Program-made: the position numbers and the translations under genes
In this document: positions 35,983-46,288 of the stretch, piece after piece
Position numbering within the stretch: position 1 is the first letter of the stretch
How the letters are laid out: the number at the start of each line of letters is the position of its first letter
Notes under the pieces: generated by a model
What the model was told of the DNA's origin: nothing
Seen by the model: the letters and a program-made list of their open reading frames with translations, nothing else
Database searches by the model: none
Assembly (NCBI RefSeq): GCF_004342445.1
Contig: NZ_SLWW01000014.1
Location: forward strand, 49,834-113,833
Length of the DNA stretch: 64,000 nucleotides
Source: Rhodovulum euryhalinum
GTDB taxonomy: Bacteria > Pseudomonadota > Alphaproteobacteria > Rhodobacterales > Rhodobacteraceae
Direction of reading: 5' to 3'

Positions 35983-37164
35983 ATGACCTTTCCCGAGCGG
36001 TTTTCGAACCTGCCAGATTACGCATTCCCGCGGTTGCGGCGGTTGCTGGATGCCCACGTGCCCGGCGGTGCCGTCGTGCACATGACCATCGGCGAGCCGC
36101 AGCACGCGTTTCCCGACTGGGTGGCGGGGATCGTGGCCGGGCATGTGGCCGAGTTCGGCAGGTATCCTCCGAACGAGGGTACGCCGGAACTGTTGTCCGC
36201 GATAGCCGCCTGGGTTGAACGCCGCTATGGCGTCCGGCTCAACCCCGCGACGCAGATCGCCCCCCTGAACGGCACGCGCGAGGGGTTGTTCAACGCCGCG
36301 CTGGCGCTCTGCCCCGAGGAAAAGCGGGGCCAGCGTCCCGCGATGCTGATCCCGAACCCGTTCTACCAGGTCTACGCGGTGGCCGCCCTGGCGCTGGCGG
36401 TCGAACCTGTCTACCTGCCCGCCACGGCCGAATCCGGCTTTCTGCCGGATTACGCGGCGTTGCCGCCCGAACTGTTGGACCGGGTGGCGATCGCCTGGCT
36501 TTGCTCGCCCTCGAACCCGCAGGGCGCGGTTGCGGACCGGGGCTATTGGGCCGATCTGATCCGGTTGGCCGAAAGGCACGACTTCCGGATCTTCGCGGAC
36601 GAGTGCTATTCCGAGGTCTACCGCGACACGCCGCCCCCCGGCGCGCTGGAGGTCGCCCGCGAGATCGGCGCCGATCCGGAACGGGTGGTGGTGTTCCATT
36701 CGCTGTCGAAACGGTCGAACCTGCCGGGGCTGCGTTCCGGCTTCTGCGCGGGCGGACCCGAGAGCCTTGCCCACATCAAGAGGCTGCGGTCCTATGCGGG
36801 CGCGCCGCTGCCGCTGCCGCTGCAAAGGGTGGCCGAACAGGTCTGGGCGGACGAGGCGCATGTCGCGGCGAGCCGGGCGCTTTACCAGCGCAAATACGCG
36901 ATCGCTGACGAGATTTTCGGTGATGTGTCCGGCTATCACCCGCCGCAGGCGGGGTTCTTCCTGTGGCTGCCCGTGCCCGACGGCGAGGCGGCCGCGCTGA
37001 AGGCGTGGCGCGAGACCGGGGTGCGGGTGCTGCCCGGCGCCTATCTCTCGCGTGCGGTGAACGGCGACAATCCGGGCGCGGGCTATATCCGCGTCGCGAT
37101 GGTCGCCCCAGAACAAGAAATGCGGCACGGGCTGATGCGGCTTCGTGACTGCCTCTACGGGTAA
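35983..37164 (+). CDS. Class I/II PLP aminotransferase (DapC-like)
   Basis: This is a fold-type I aminotransferase of 393 residues. PLP contacts are visible: NGTRE (phosphate), Asn in CSPSNPQGA, Asp206 in FADECYSE, and the Schiff-base lysine Lys243 in [16 protein letters not shown]. Together with [12 protein letters not shown] this is the pattern of N-succinyldiaminopimelate aminotransferase (DapC) as found in alphaproteobacteria. A role in lysine and DAP synthesis is likely, but related aspartate and aromatic aminotransferases share these motifs. It ends 13 bases before the ftsK start and is probably co-transcribed with ftsK and lolA. Confidence 0.88.
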   Translation: MTFPERFSNLPDYAFPRLRRLLDAHVPGGAVVHMTIGEPQHAFPDWVAGIVAGHVAEFGRYPPNEGTPELLSAIAAWVERRYGVRLNPATQIAPLNGTREGLFNAALALCPEEKRGQRPAMLIPNPFYQVYAVAALALAVEPVYLPATAESGFLPDYAALPPELLDRVAIAWLCSPSNPQGAVADRGYWADLIRLAERHDFRIFADECYSEVYRDTPPPGALEVAREIGADPERVVVFHSLSKRSNLPGLRSGFCAGGPESLAHIKRLRSYAGAPLPLPLQRVAEQVWADEAHVAASRALYQRKYAIADEIFGDVSGYHPPQAGFFLWLPVPDGEAAALKAWRETGVRVLPGAYLSRAVNGDNPGAGYIRVAMVAPEQEMRHGLMRLRDCLYG

Positions 37165-37177
37165 GGACGGCAACGGT

Positions 37178-39892
37178 ATGGCTTCGTATCAGATGAAACG
37201 GCGCGAACCGCTTCTCGACTCCAACGTCCAGGCGGCGATCGAGCGGCGCGGCAAGGAACTGCTTGGCTTTACCCTGATCGGCGCGGCGCTGGTGATGGCG
37301 GCGATCCTGGGCAGCTACGTGCCAGATGACCCGAGCTGGCTTTCGGCGACGGATGCGCCGGCCGAGAACTTGTTGGGCCGCTTCGGCGCCTCGATCGCCT
37401 CGCCCTTGTTCATCATCATTGGCTGGGGCGCCTGGGGTCTGGCCGCGATTCCGGCGGTCTGGGGGCTGCGCCTTGCCGGTCACTGGGGCGAAGAGCGTGC
37501 GCTGTCGCGGCTGATCCTGGCGCCCGTGGCCGTGGCGCTGGCTGCGGTCTATGCCTCGACCCATGTGCCGCCTGCGAGTTGGACCCACAGCTTCGGTATG
37601 GGCGGGCTGTTCGGCGATACGGTGCTGGGCGCAATCCTTGGTGTCGCGCCGGTCGATACGGTCTTTGGCCTGCGCGTCGTGGCGGGGCTGGTCTGGCTGG
37701 CTGCGCTGGGAATGGCGCTTTTCGTGCTGGGCGTCGACCGGGACGAGTTGCGCCGGTTCGGCCGATTCCTGCTGATCGGCGTGATCCTGAGCTATGCGGG
37801 GCTGCGGCGTCTGGCAGGGCAATCGGCGCGCGGGGCGCTGGCCGCGGGCCTGCGGTTGGGCGAGAACATTCAGGCCCGGCGCGGCGGCGCGGCGTTGCCC
37901 GCCCGGGCGAGCCACGCGGAACCCGTTGTGGCGACCCGCGGCTGGGCGCCCGAGGACGAGCAGCCGCGCGTCCGCACCGGACTGCTGGCGCGGGTGCCCG
38001 GTCTGCGCCGCCGGGTGGCCGATCCCGAAATGGAACTGGTCGAGCGCGACCTGCCCGCCGAGGCGGACGAGATCGGCCCGATCTCCGAGGACCGGATCAA
38101 GGCCCGCATCGCCGATGTGATCCGCAACCGCACGCGCCACGAGCCCCCGGTTTTCCGTACCGAACCCCCGGTGCTGCGCGGTTCGGCCGTCACGTTCGAC
38201 GCTCTGCCGGGCGAACCGACCCTGACCGCCATGGCGGACCCCGAACAGGTGGCGATCCCCCGCGTACAGGTCGAGGAACCGCGCCGCGTGGTCCAGCACC
38301 CCGCGCGCAAGCCCGCCGCGCCGTCGCGCCGGGCACAGGACGAGGTGCAACCCGCGCTGCGGTTCGACGACCCGATGGGCGGCTACGAACACCCGCCCCT
38401 CTCGCTGCTGGCCAGCGCCGACGCGGTGCAGCGCCATGTGCTGTCCGACGAGGCGCTGGAGGAAAACGCGCGGATGCTGGAGAACGTGCTGGACGACTAT
38501 GGCGTCAAGGGCGAGATCGTCAGCGTCCGCCCGGGCCCCGTCGTCACCATGTACGAACTGGAACCCGCGCCGGGGCTCAAGGCCAGCCGGGTGATCGGAC
38601 TGGCCGACGACATCGCGCGGTCGATGTCGGCCCTGTCGGCGCGCGTCTCGACCGTGCCGGGGCGCAGCGTGATCGGGATCGAGCTGCCGAATGTCCACCG
38701 CGAAAAGGTGGTGCTGCGGGAAATCCTCGCGTCGCGCCATTTCGGCGACAGCGCGATGCGGCTGCCGCTGGCGCTGGGCAAGGATATCGGGGGCGATCCG
38801 GTGGTGGCGAACCTGGCCAAGATGCCCCACCTGCTGATCGCGGGAACCACGGGCTCGGGCAAGTCGGTGGCGATCAACACGATGATCCTGTCGCTGTTGT
38901 ACAAGCTGACGCCCGAGGAATGCCGGTTGATCATGATCGACCCGAAGATGCTGGAACTGTCCGTCTATGACGGCATCCCGCACCTGCTGTCGCCCGTTGT
39001 GACCGACCCGAAAAAGGCCGTTGTCGCGCTGAAATGGGTCGTCGGCGAGATGGAAGAGCGCTACCGCAAGATGTCCAAGATGGGCGTGCGCAACATCGAG
39101 GGCTATAATGGCCGGGTGCAGGATGCGCTCTCGCGTGGCGAGATGTTCAAGCGCACGGTGCAGACCGGTTTTGGCGACGAGACCGGAGAGCCGGTCTTCG
39201 AGACCGAGGAATTCCAGCCCCGGACCCTGCCCTATATCGTCGTGATCGTCGACGAGATGGCCGACCTTATGATGGTCGCCGGCAAGGAAATCGAGGCCTG
39301 CATCCAGCGGCTGGCCCAGATGGCGCGGGCCTCGGGGATCCACCTGATCATGGCCACCCAGCGCCCCTCGGTCGACGTCATCACCGGCACGATCAAGGCG
39401 AACTTCCCCACCCGGATTTCCTTTCAGGTGACCGGCAAGATCGACAGCCGCACGATCCTCGGCGAGCAGGGGGCGGAACAGCTGCTGGGCATGGGCGACA
39501 TGCTCTACATGGCGGGTGGCGGGCGGATCAGCCGCGTCCACGGGCCGTTCGTGTCCGACGAGGAGGTGGAAGAGATCGTCACCTATCTGAAGGGTTTCGG
39601 CCCGCCCGACTATGTCGGCAGCGTGGTCGAGGGACCGGACGAGGACCGGGAAGGCGACATCGACCTGGTGTTGGGTCTGGGCGGCAATACCGATGGCGAC
39701 GACGCGCTTTACGACCAGGCGGTGGCGATCGTGCTGAAGGACCGCAAGTGTTCGACCTCCTACATCCAGCGCAAGCTGGCCATCGGCTACAACAAGGCCG
39801 CGCGGCTGGTCGAGCAGATGGAAGAACAGGGCGTGGTCAGCCCCGCCAACCACGTGGGCAAGCGAGAGATCCTGGTGCCCGAGCAGGGGTGA
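37178..39892 (+). CDS. ftsK: DNA translocase FtsK
   Basis: This is a septal double-stranded DNA pump that clears and aligns chromosome termini during division, 904 residues. The N-terminus has four or five membrane helices (about residues 28-215). A Pro- and Arg-rich linker is followed by the RecA-like motor, with Walker [15 protein letters not shown] (Lys562), Walker [20 protein letters not shown] and the [22 protein letters not shown] stretch. The C-terminal gamma winged helix ([29 protein letters not shown]) reads KOPS. The linker is shorter than in E. coli (1329 residues), as is usual for alphaproteobacteria. The ATG at 37178 follows AAGGACGG. Confidence 0.95.
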   Translation: MASYQMKRREPLLDSNVQAAIERRGKELLGFTLIGAALVMAAILGSYVPDDPSWLSATDAPAENLLGRFGASIASPLFIIIGWGAWGLAAIPAVWGLRLAGHWGEERALSRLILAPVAVALAAVYASTHVPPASWTHSFGMGGLFGDTVLGAILGVAPVDTVFGLRVVAGLVWLAALGMALFVLGVDRDELRRFGRFLLIGVILSYAGLRRLAGQSARGALAAGLRLGENIQARRGGAALPARASHAEPVVATRGWAPEDEQPRVRTGLLARVPGLRRRVADPEMELVERDLPAEADEIGPISEDRIKARIADVIRNRTRHEPPVFRTEPPVLRGSAVTFDALPGEPTLTAMADPEQVAIPRVQVEEPRRVVQHPARKPAAPSRRAQDEVQPALRFDDPMGGYEHPPLSLLASADAVQRHVLSDEALEENARMLENVLDDYGVKGEIVSVRPGPVVTMYELEPAPGLKASRVIGLADDIARSMSALSARVSTVPGRSVIGIELPNVHREKVVLREILASRHFGDSAMRLPLALGKDIGGDPVVANLAKMPHLLIAGTTGSGKSVAINTMILSLLYKLTPEECRLIMIDPKMLELSVYDGIPHLLSPVVTDPKKAVVALKWVVGEMEERYRKMSKMGVRNIEGYNGRVQDALSRGEMFKRTVQTGFGDETGEPVFETEEFQPRTLPYIVVIVDEMADLMMVAGKEIEACIQRLAQMARASGIHLIMATQRPSVDVITGTIKANFPTRISFQVTGKIDSRTILGEQGAEQLLGMGDMLYMAGGGRISRVHGPFVSDEEVEEIVTYLKGFGPPDYVGSVVEGPDEDREGDIDLVLGLGGNTDGDDALYDQAVAIVLKDRKCSTSYIQRKLAIGYNKAARLVEQMEEQGVVSPANHVGKREILVPEQG

Positions 39893-39975
39893 TCGGCGGC
39901 GGGCCGCGCCCCTCGCCCAATCGTGACGGATTGGCAGATGCATTGCGCCGCGGACGCGCCTAGATTGCCGCCATG

Positions 39976-40578
39976 ATGAAACGCCTCGCCCTTGGTCTTG
40001 CCCTCTGGGCCGCCGCCGCGGCCCCCGGCCTTGCCGACAGGATCCCGCTGCCGGCGATCTCGGCCTATCTCAACAGTTTTGTGACGGCCGAGGCCGACTT
40101 CACCCAGGTGAACCCGGACGGCTCGATCTCGACCGGTCGGCTGTCGATCAACCGGCCGGGACGGGCGCGGTTCGAGTACAACCCGCCGAACGAGGGGCTG
40201 GTGATCGCCGGCGGGGGGCAGGTGGCGATCTTCGATGCCAAGTCGAATCAGCCACCCGAACAGTATCCGCTGGCGAAGACGCCGCTGAACATCATCCTCG
40301 AACGCAACGTCAACCTGTCGCGCGCGCGGATGGTGGTCGGCCATGACGGCGACGCGACCTCGACCCGGGTCATCGCGCAGGATCCAGAGCATCCCGAATA
40401 CGGCACCATCGCGCTCGTCTTCACCGGCAACCCGGTCGAGTTGCGGCAATGGGTGATCACCGACGACACCGGGCAGGCCACGGCGGTGATCCTGGGCGAA
40501 ATGAGGACAGGCGTGTCGATGTCGTCCCGGATGTTCAACATCGTCCAGGAAACGGCCGAGCGGATGGGCGGGCGCTAG
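39976..40578 (+). CDS. lolA: Outer-membrane lipoprotein carrier protein LolA-like
   Basis: This is a periplasmic chaperone that ferries lipoproteins from the LolCDE complex to the outer membrane, about 200 residues. The signal peptide (MKRLALGLALWAAAAAPGLA) is cleaved before DRIPLPAIS. The mature LolA fold shows SFVTAEADFTQVNPDGSIST, GRLSINRPGRARFEYNPPNE and LVFTGNPVELRQWVITDDTG. Two tandem ATGs (39973 and 39976) are possible. The ftsK-lolA order is common in proteobacteria. LspA, LptE and several lipoproteins elsewhere in the window depend on the same pathway. Confidence 0.92.
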   Translation: MKRLALGLALWAAAAAPGLADRIPLPAISAYLNSFVTAEADFTQVNPDGSISTGRLSINRPGRARFEYNPPNEGLVIAGGGQVAIFDAKSNQPPEQYPLAKTPLNIILERNVNLSRARMVVGHDGDATSTRVIAQDPEHPEYGTIALVFTGNPVELRQWVITDDTGQATAVILGEMRTGVSMSSRMFNIVQETAERMGGR

Positions 40579-40880
40579 CCCCGCGCGCGGCCTTTCGGCA
40601 AGCCTCGAACCGGGCCGGTTCCGTTCGGCATCCGCGCGATCTCGCGCCACGCGCAATTTTCTAACCTTTTGCTTGACCGCCTCTTTGCCATGCGCAAATG
40701 TCCACCTGTCCCGGTTCGGAGGAGGCTGGTGCGGCCAGAGCAAGCCGGGGCGATACGAGGGAATTTCGGCGGATCAAGGCCGCCGGCGAGGCCGGAAAAT
40801 CGGTCATGCCGAGGTAACGGAACGGCCCTGCGGAGCGCGCGGGGTTGTTCGGGTAGCTTGGCACAGGGGAGGAGGCAGTC
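40579..40880. promoter_or_regulatory. Intergenic region upstream of the uptake/activation cluster, candidate promoter at 40673-40701
   Basis: The 302 bases between lolA and the acyl-CoA ligase contain no gene I can support. TTGACC and AAATGT, separated by 17 bases (40673-40701), form a possible sigma-70 promoter in a locally AT-richer patch (TTTTCTAACCTTTTG). A long leader of about 170 bases would then precede the GGAGGAGG ribosome site at 40868-40875. The length leaves room for an operator, but I see no clear dyad. Confidence 0.4.
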
Positions 40881-43043
40881 TTGGCACCACGCGGCGCGTC
40901 CACGGACGAGCTTTGTTCCATTCCGGCATATCTTGCCCGGAATGTGCGGCAGTATGGCGACAAGCCCGCCTATCGCGAAAAGGAATTCGGCATCTGGCAG
41001 TGCTGGACCTGGGCCGAGGCCAACGATGAAATCCGCGCGACCGCCATGGGTCTGCTCGCGCTGGGAATCGAGCGCGGCGAATACGTCGCGGTCATCGGAC
41101 GCAACCGGCCTGCGCATTACTGGGCCATGGTTGCCGCGCAGATGTGCGGCGCGATCCCGGTGCCGCTCTACCAGGATGCGGTGGCCGAAGAGATGGCCTA
41201 TGTGCTGGACCATTGCGGCGCCCGTTTCGTCGTCTGCGGCGACCAGGAGCAGGTGGACAAGGTCATCGAGGTCCAGGACCGCGTCCACCAGATCGAGCAT
41301 GTTCTCTACAACGACAATCGAGGCATGCGGAAATATGATCACACGCACCTGAACTGGTTGAAGGACATCGAGGAAGAGGGGCGCGTCGCCCACGCCCGGC
41401 TGGAGCCGGAGCTGGAGCGGCGGATCGCCGAACTCACCTGGGACTCGACCTGCGTGATGCTCTACACCTCCGGCACCACCGGCAAGCCCAAGGGCGTTGT
41501 GCTGTCGAACCGCAACATCATCGAGACGGCCAAGGCCTCGGTCGCGTTCGACAATCTGGGCCAGGACGAGGAGGTGCTTGCCTATCTGCCGATGGCCTGG
41601 GTGGGCGATTTCATCTTCTCGATCGGACAGGCGATGGTGGCCGGGTTCTGCGTGAACTGCCCCGAAAGCCCCGACACGATGATGACCGACCTGCGCGAGA
41701 TCGGGCCCACCTACTTCTTCGCGCCGCCGCGCATCTTCGAGACGATGCTGACCAACGTGATGATCCGGATGGAGGATGCGGGCGACCTGAAACACGCGCT
41801 GTTCCACCATTTCATGGAGTTCGCCAAGGGCACGGGCGAGACCTACGGGATGCCGCGCTACCGCAGGCAGCAGTCCAGGCCGACGCTGAGGCGTCGGGCG
41901 CGCTGGATCTACCGCTATGCCATGGGGATCGGCTTTGCCGTCGAGACCATCGTCGAGAATGCAGTGCGCGGCTTTTTCGTGCGGTTGCGTCATCCCATCG
42001 AGGCGCGGAAATACTTCAAGGCGCGCGGGCCGCTGCTGAACCTCTACCCGCAGCCCCTGCGGGACTATTTCGAGTACCGGACGGGCGACGTGCTGGTCTA
42101 CGGGCCGCTCAAGAACACGCTGGGATTGTCGCGCATCCGCGTGGCCTATACCGCCGGAGAGGCGATCGGCCCCGAGATCTTCGATTTCTACCGCTCGCTG
42201 GGGATCAACCTCAAACAGCTTTACGGCCAGACCGAGGCATCGGTCTTCATCACCCAGCAGCCCGATGGGCAGGTCCGGTCGGACACGGTCGGCGTGCCGT
42301 CGCCGGGGGTGGAGGTGAAGATCGCCGAGAACGGCGAGGTGTTCTACCGCTCGCCCGGCACATTCGTCGAATACTACAAGAACGCCGAGTCGACCGCGTC
42401 CACCAAGGACCCGGAGGGCTGGGTGGCCACCGGCGATGCCGGGTTCTTCGAGGAAGGCACCGGGCACCTGCGGATCATCGACCGGGCCAAGGACGTGGGC
42501 AAGATGGCCGACGGCCGCCTCTTCGCGCCGAAATACGTCGAGAACAAGCTGAAATTCTATCCCGACATCCTCGAGGCCGTGGTCTTTGGCGCGGGCCGCG
42601 AGATGTGCACGGCCTTTATCAACATCGACCTGACGGCGGTGGGCAACTGGGCGGAGCGCAACAACATCGCCTATGCCAGCTACCAGGAACTGGCCGGCCA
42701 CCCCCGCGTGCTGGACACGATCCAGGCCCATGTCGAGGAAGTGAACCGGTCGGTGGCCGAGGACCCGATGCTGTCGGGCTGCCAGATCCACCGCTTCCTG
42801 ATCCTGCACAAGGAACTGGACGCCGACGACGGCGAACTGACCCGCACCCGCAAGGTCCGCCGCAACATCATCGCCGAGAAGTTCGGCGACCTGGTGACGG
42901 CCCTCTATGACGGGTCCGACAGCGTCTATACCGAGACCGAGGTCACCTACGAGGATGGCCGCAAGGGCAAGATCCGGGCGACGCTGCAGATCAGGGATGC
43001 GAAGGTAAAGGCGCCGACGCAGGCCGGGCAGGTGGCCGCATGA
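40881..43043 (+). CDS. AMP-binding long-chain acyl-CoA synthetase-like protein, TTG start
   Basis: This is an adenylate-forming ligase of 720 residues. It activates a carboxylic acid to acyl-AMP and then acyl-CoA. The ATP loop is VMLYTSGTTGKPKGVVLS. LYGQTEASVF is the A5 motif, GWVATGDAGFF is A7, and the hinge lies in RIIDRAKDVGKMADGRL. It is longer than FadD because of an extra region (about residues 310-400, including a basic segment RRQQSRPTLRRRARWIYR). This resembles the eukaryote-like ACSL branch found beside Liv transporters. TTG at 40881 is the start: GGAGGAGG precedes it and the next in-frame ATG is over 50 residues downstream. It overlaps livG by four bases. Confidence 0.9.
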   Translation: MAPRGASTDELCSIPAYLARNVRQYGDKPAYREKEFGIWQCWTWAEANDEIRATAMGLLALGIERGEYVAVIGRNRPAHYWAMVAAQMCGAIPVPLYQDAVAEEMAYVLDHCGARFVVCGDQEQVDKVIEVQDRVHQIEHVLYNDNRGMRKYDHTHLNWLKDIEEEGRVAHARLEPELERRIAELTWDSTCVMLYTSGTTGKPKGVVLSNRNIIETAKASVAFDNLGQDEEVLAYLPMAWVGDFIFSIGQAMVAGFCVNCPESPDTMMTDLREIGPTYFFAPPRIFETMLTNVMIRMEDAGDLKHALFHHFMEFAKGTGETYGMPRYRRQQSRPTLRRRARWIYRYAMGIGFAVETIVENAVRGFFVRLRHPIEARKYFKARGPLLNLYPQPLRDYFEYRTGDVLVYGPLKNTLGLSRIRVAYTAGEAIGPEIFDFYRSLGINLKQLYGQTEASVFITQQPDGQVRSDTVGVPSPGVEVKIAENGEVFYRSPGTFVEYYKNAESTASTKDPEGWVATGDAGFFEEGTGHLRIIDRAKDVGKMADGRLFAPKYVENKLKFYPDILEAVVFGAGREMCTAFINIDLTAVGNWAERNNIAYASYQELAGHPRVLDTIQAHVEEVNRSVAEDPMLSGCQIHRFLILHKELDADDGELTRTRKVRRNIIAEKFGDLVTALYDGSDSVYTETEVTYEDGRKGKIRATLQIRDAKVKAPTQAGQVAA

Positions 43044-43861
43044 ACATCGCCAGTGTTGAACCCTACGTCACCGAGGACGGCCGCACCATCGGGGGCGTGC
43101 TGATGGAGTTGAAACACATCACGCTGCGCTTCGGCGGCGTGGTGGCGATCAAGGATATCTCCTTCGACATCCGCGAAGGCGAGATCCGCGCGATCATCGG
43201 GCCGAACGGCGCGGGCAAGTCTTCGATGCTGAACGTCATCTCGGGCTTCTATACGCCGTCCGAGGGCGAGGTCTGGTTCGAGGGCAGGAAGCGTCCGCAG
43301 ATGCGGCCCTATCAGGTCGCGCAGCAGGGGATCGCGCGGACCTTCCAGAACATCGCGCTGTTCTCGGGTATGTCGACGCTCGACAACATCATGACGGGCC
43401 GCATCACCCGGATGAAATCGGGGCTTTTCTCGCAGGCGATGTGGTGGGGCAAGGCGCAACGCGAGGAGTCCGAGCACCGCGCGGCGGTCGAGAAGATCAT
43501 CGACTTCCTCGAAATCCAGCACATCCGCAAGACGCCGGTGGGCCGGCTGCCCTATGGTCTGCAAAAGCGGGTGGAACTGGGGCGCGCGCTGGCGGCCGAA
43601 CCGCGGCTTCTGCTGCTGGACGAGCCGATGGCGGGCATGAATGTCGAGGAGAAGGAGGACATGTCCCGCTTCATCCTCGACGTGAACGACGAATTCGGCA
43701 CCACCATCGTGCTGATCGAGCACGACATGGGCGTGGTCATGGACCTGTCCGACCGGGTCGTGGTCATGGACTACGGCAAGAAGATCGGCGACGGCCCGCC
43801 CGACGAGGTGCGCGCCAACCCCGAAGTGATCGCCGCCTATCTGGGGGTCAGCCATGACTGA
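43040..43861 (+). CDS. ABC transporter ATP-binding protein, LivG type
   Basis: This is one of two ATPases of a branched-chain amino acid type (HAAT) importer, 273 residues. Walker A is IIGPNGAGKSSMLNVISGFY. The signature segment is [20 protein letters not shown], where the usual LSGGQ reads LPYGLQ, as is common in LivG. Walker B is LLLLDEPMAGMN, and the switch histidine is in VLIEHDMGVVMD. A 21-residue leader precedes the canonical MELKHITLRFGG start. The ATG overlaps the stop of the acyl-CoA synthetase gene. Its partner ATPase is encoded at the far end of the cluster. Confidence 0.92.
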   Translation: MNIASVEPYVTEDGRTIGGVLMELKHITLRFGGVVAIKDISFDIREGEIRAIIGPNGAGKSSMLNVISGFYTPSEGEVWFEGRKRPQMRPYQVAQQGIARTFQNIALFSGMSTLDNIMTGRITRMKSGLFSQAMWWGKAQREESEHRAAVEKIIDFLEIQHIRKTPVGRLPYGLQKRVELGRALAAEPRLLLLDEPMAGMNVEEKEDMSRFILDVNDEFGTTIVLIEHDMGVVMDLSDRVVVMDYGKKIGDGPPDEVRANPEVIAAYLGVSHD

Positions 43862-43897
43862 GTGCCTTGGCTGCGCCCGCCGCCGGAAGGAGACCCG

Positions 43898-44896
43898 ATG
43901 ATGCCGGACCAGTTTCTTTTTGCCGTCGAGGTGATGATCAACGGGCTGATGGCGGGCGTGCTCTACGCGTTGGTTGCGCTGGGCTTCGTGCTGATCTTCA
44001 AGGCGTCGGGCATCTTCAACTACGCCCAAGGCGTGCTGGCGCTGTTCGCGGCGCTGACGCTGGTGGGGTTGCAGGAGGGGCAGATCCCGTTTGCGCATCT
44101 CATCAACGCGACGCTCGGGACGGATGTGCACCATTTCGGATGGCAGATGCCGGCGATCCTGGCGATCCTGCTGACGGTCGGGGTGATGATCCTGCTCGCC
44201 ATCGCGATCGAGCGGTTCATCCTGAAACACCTGGTGAACCAGGAGCCGATCATCCTGTTCATGGCCACCATCGGGCTTGCCTATTTCCTGGAAGGCTTCG
44301 GCGACGTGATGTGGGGGGCCGACGTCAAGACGCTGGACGTGGGCCTGCCGCAGGGCGCAAGCCTCTGGGTCGAGGAGAAATCGGCCGTGCTGGGGGGCGA
44401 GGGGTTCTACGGCTTCTTCGTCGACAAGCTGGATATCGTGGCGGCGCTGGTGGCAGCGGTCCTGGTGATCTCGCTGACGCTGTTCTCGCAGTATTCCAAG
44501 CAGGGCCGGGCGTTGCGCGCGGTGGCCGACGACCACCAGGCGGCGCTGTCGGTCGGCATCTCGCTGCGGTTCATCTGGGTGCTGGTGTGGTCCATCGCGG
44601 GCTTTGTCGCGCTGGTGGCGGGCATCATGTGGGGCGCGAAATCCGGCGTGCAGTTCAGCCTGTCGCTGATCGCGCTCAAGGCATTGCCGGTGCTGATGCT
44701 GGGCGGTTTCACCTCTATTCCGGGCGCCATCGTCGGCGGGCTTATCATCGGGGTGGGCGAAAAGCTGTTCGAATTCACCATCGGCCCGATGATCGGTGGC
44801 GCGACCGAAAACTGGTTCGCCTATGTCCTCGCCCTAATCTTCCTCGTGTTCAGGCCGCAGGGCCTGTTCGGGGAGAAGATCATCGAAAGGGTCTGA
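43898..44896 (+). CDS. ABC transporter permease, LivH type
   Basis: This is an inner-membrane permease of a HAAT-family importer, 332 residues and about eight hydrophobic segments. Typical features are NGLMAGVLYALVALGFVLIF at the N-terminus, an ALRAVADDHQAALSVGIS coupling loop (the EAA-like loop) and GGFTSIPGAIVGGLIIGVGE near the end. The ATG at 43898 follows GGAAGGAGA. The extension to 43862 would remove the ribosome site. It lies in the order ligase-livG-livH-small protein-livM-binding protein-livF-ligase. Confidence 0.92.
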   Translation: MMPDQFLFAVEVMINGLMAGVLYALVALGFVLIFKASGIFNYAQGVLALFAALTLVGLQEGQIPFAHLINATLGTDVHHFGWQMPAILAILLTVGVMILLAIAIERFILKHLVNQEPIILFMATIGLAYFLEGFGDVMWGADVKTLDVGLPQGASLWVEEKSAVLGGEGFYGFFVDKLDIVAALVAAVLVISLTLFSQYSKQGRALRAVADDHQAALSVGISLRFIWVLVWSIAGFVALVAGIMWGAKSGVQFSLSLIALKALPVLMLGGFTSIPGAIVGGLIIGVGEKLFEFTIGPMIGGATENWFAYVLALIFLVFRPQGLFGEKIIERV

Positions 44897-44898
44897 CC

Positions 44899-45144
44899 AT
44901 GCACAAGTTCTTTGCCATCGCCTGCGTCATCGGGTGGGGATTCTTCTACGCCTTTTCCTTCCTCGCCGTGACGTCGCTGAACGATGCGGCCTGGATGCCG
45001 GCCGCCTACGCCGTTCTCGCCTTTGCGGGCTTCCTTGCGGGAATGTTGTGCTGGGTCCGGATCGTCGGCGGCAAGCGTCCGGACCTGAAACCGGTGCGCC
45101 TGCGCGCATCGCGGCGGCGCCATTTGACGAGGGAGATCGCCTGA
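44899..45144 (+). CDS. 81-residue membrane protein of unknown function inside the ABC cluster
   Basis: This small protein has two predicted membrane helices (about residues 3-25, FFAIACVIGWGFFYAFSFL, and 32-53, WMPAAYAVLAFAGFLAGML). A strongly basic C-terminal tail (KRPDLKPVRLRASRRRHLTR) by the positive-inside rule should face the cytoplasm. It starts two bases after the livH stop and ends one base before the livM start, so it is embedded in the operon and surely co-expressed. I do not recognise its family. It may be an accessory subunit of the permease, but that is only positional inference. Confidence 0.75.
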   Translation: MHKFFAIACVIGWGFFYAFSFLAVTSLNDAAWMPAAYAVLAFAGFLAGMLCWVRIVGGKRPDLKPVRLRASRRRHLTREIA

Positions 45145-45145
45145 G

Positions 45146-46222
45146 ATGTTCTACCGCGAGGCCGGAGACTTCAAGACGTCCTACGTGGACGACAGCCAGA
45201 CCTTTCCGATCCGGTTCGACCGCTATCGCTATTACGCGGTCCTTATGGTCGCCTTCGCGGTGATCCCCTTTTTCGTCGACAGCTACTGGGCCAACGCGAT
45301 CCTGGTGCCATTCCTGATCTACGCGATCGCGGCGATCGGTCTGAACATCCTGACCGGCTATTGCGGGCAGGTCAGCCTGGGTACCGGCGGCTTCATGGCT
45401 GTGGGGGCCTATTCCTGCTACAAGCTGATGACTGCATTTCCCGATGTCAGCATCATCCTGCACGTGATCGCCGCGGGGTTCATCACGGCGGCTGTGGGGG
45501 TGCTGTTCGGGCTGCCCAGCCTCAGGATCAAGGGGTTCTACCTCGCGGTGGCGACACTGGCGGCGCAGTTCTTCCTGGTCTGGCTCTTCAACAAGGTGCC
45601 GTGGTTCTACAACTATTCGGCCTCGGGCCAGATCTCGGCGCCCGAACGCACCGTCTTCGGCATCGCCGTGACCGGCCCCAATACCGAGGCCTGGGCGAAA
45701 TACCTGGTCTGCCTGCTGTTCGTGATGGTGCTGGCATGGGTTGCACGGAACCTGACGCGCGGCACGATCGGGCGGTCCTGGATGGCGATCCGCGACATGG
45801 ACATCGCGGCCGAGATCATCGGGGTGAACCCGCTCAAGGCCAAGCTGACCGCCTTTGCGGTGTCGTCCTTTTACATCGGCATCGCGGGCGCCCTGTTCTT
45901 CGCGGTCTATCTTGGCGCGGTCGAGGTGGGCGAGGCGTTCGGAATCCAGAAATCCTTCCTGATCCTGTTCATGGTGATCATCGGGGGGCTGGGATCGATA
46001 TTCGGAAGCTTCGCGGGGGCGGCGTTCCTGGTGCTGTTGCCGGTGCTTCTCAAGAACGTGCTGGTTGGTACCTTGGGCTGGCCCACGGACCTTGCGGCCC
46101 ATATCGAGTTGATGATCGTGGGGGCGCTCATCATCGTCTTCCTGATCGCGGAACCGCACGGGCTGGCGCAGCTCTGGCGGATCGGCAAGGAGAAACTGAG
46201 GCTTTGGCCGTTCCCGCACTAG
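45146..46222 (+). CDS. ABC transporter permease, LivM type
   Basis: This is the second permease of the importer, 358 residues and eight to ten hydrophobic segments. LivM features are YAIAAIGLNILTGYCGQVSLG near the N-terminus, FGLPSLRIKGFYLAVATLAA and the coupling loop RSWMAIRDMDIAAEIIGVN. The cytoplasmic N-terminal 30 residues are hydrophilic (FYREAGDFKTSYVDDSQTFP), as in many Rhodobacterales LivM proteins. GAGGGAG sits upstream of the ATG, inside the end of the small membrane protein gene. Confidence 0.92.
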   Translation: MFYREAGDFKTSYVDDSQTFPIRFDRYRYYAVLMVAFAVIPFFVDSYWANAILVPFLIYAIAAIGLNILTGYCGQVSLGTGGFMAVGAYSCYKLMTAFPDVSIILHVIAAGFITAAVGVLFGLPSLRIKGFYLAVATLAAQFFLVWLFNKVPWFYNYSASGQISAPERTVFGIAVTGPNTEAWAKYLVCLLFVMVLAWVARNLTRGTIGRSWMAIRDMDIAAEIIGVNPLKAKLTAFAVSSFYIGIAGALFFAVYLGAVEVGEAFGIQKSFLILFMVIIGGLGSIFGSFAGAAFLVLLPVLLKNVLVGTLGWPTDLAAHIELMIVGALIIVFLIAEPHGLAQLWRIGKEKLRLWPFPH

Positions 46223-46288
46223 GGAACGGGGAGACGCGCGAAAGCCGGGCCAACCCGGCAACGGACTGAACTCATGGGAGGAGACATC

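Noticed and set aside
36776..39943. 1055-codon open frame antisense to ftsK
   Set aside because: It mirrors the third-codon GC bias of ftsK and shows no recognisable domain. FtsK has full motif support on the other strand.
40575..42809. 744-codon open frame antisense to the acyl-CoA synthetase
   Set aside because: Same cause as the other antisense frames; the plus strand has clear adenylate-forming motifs.
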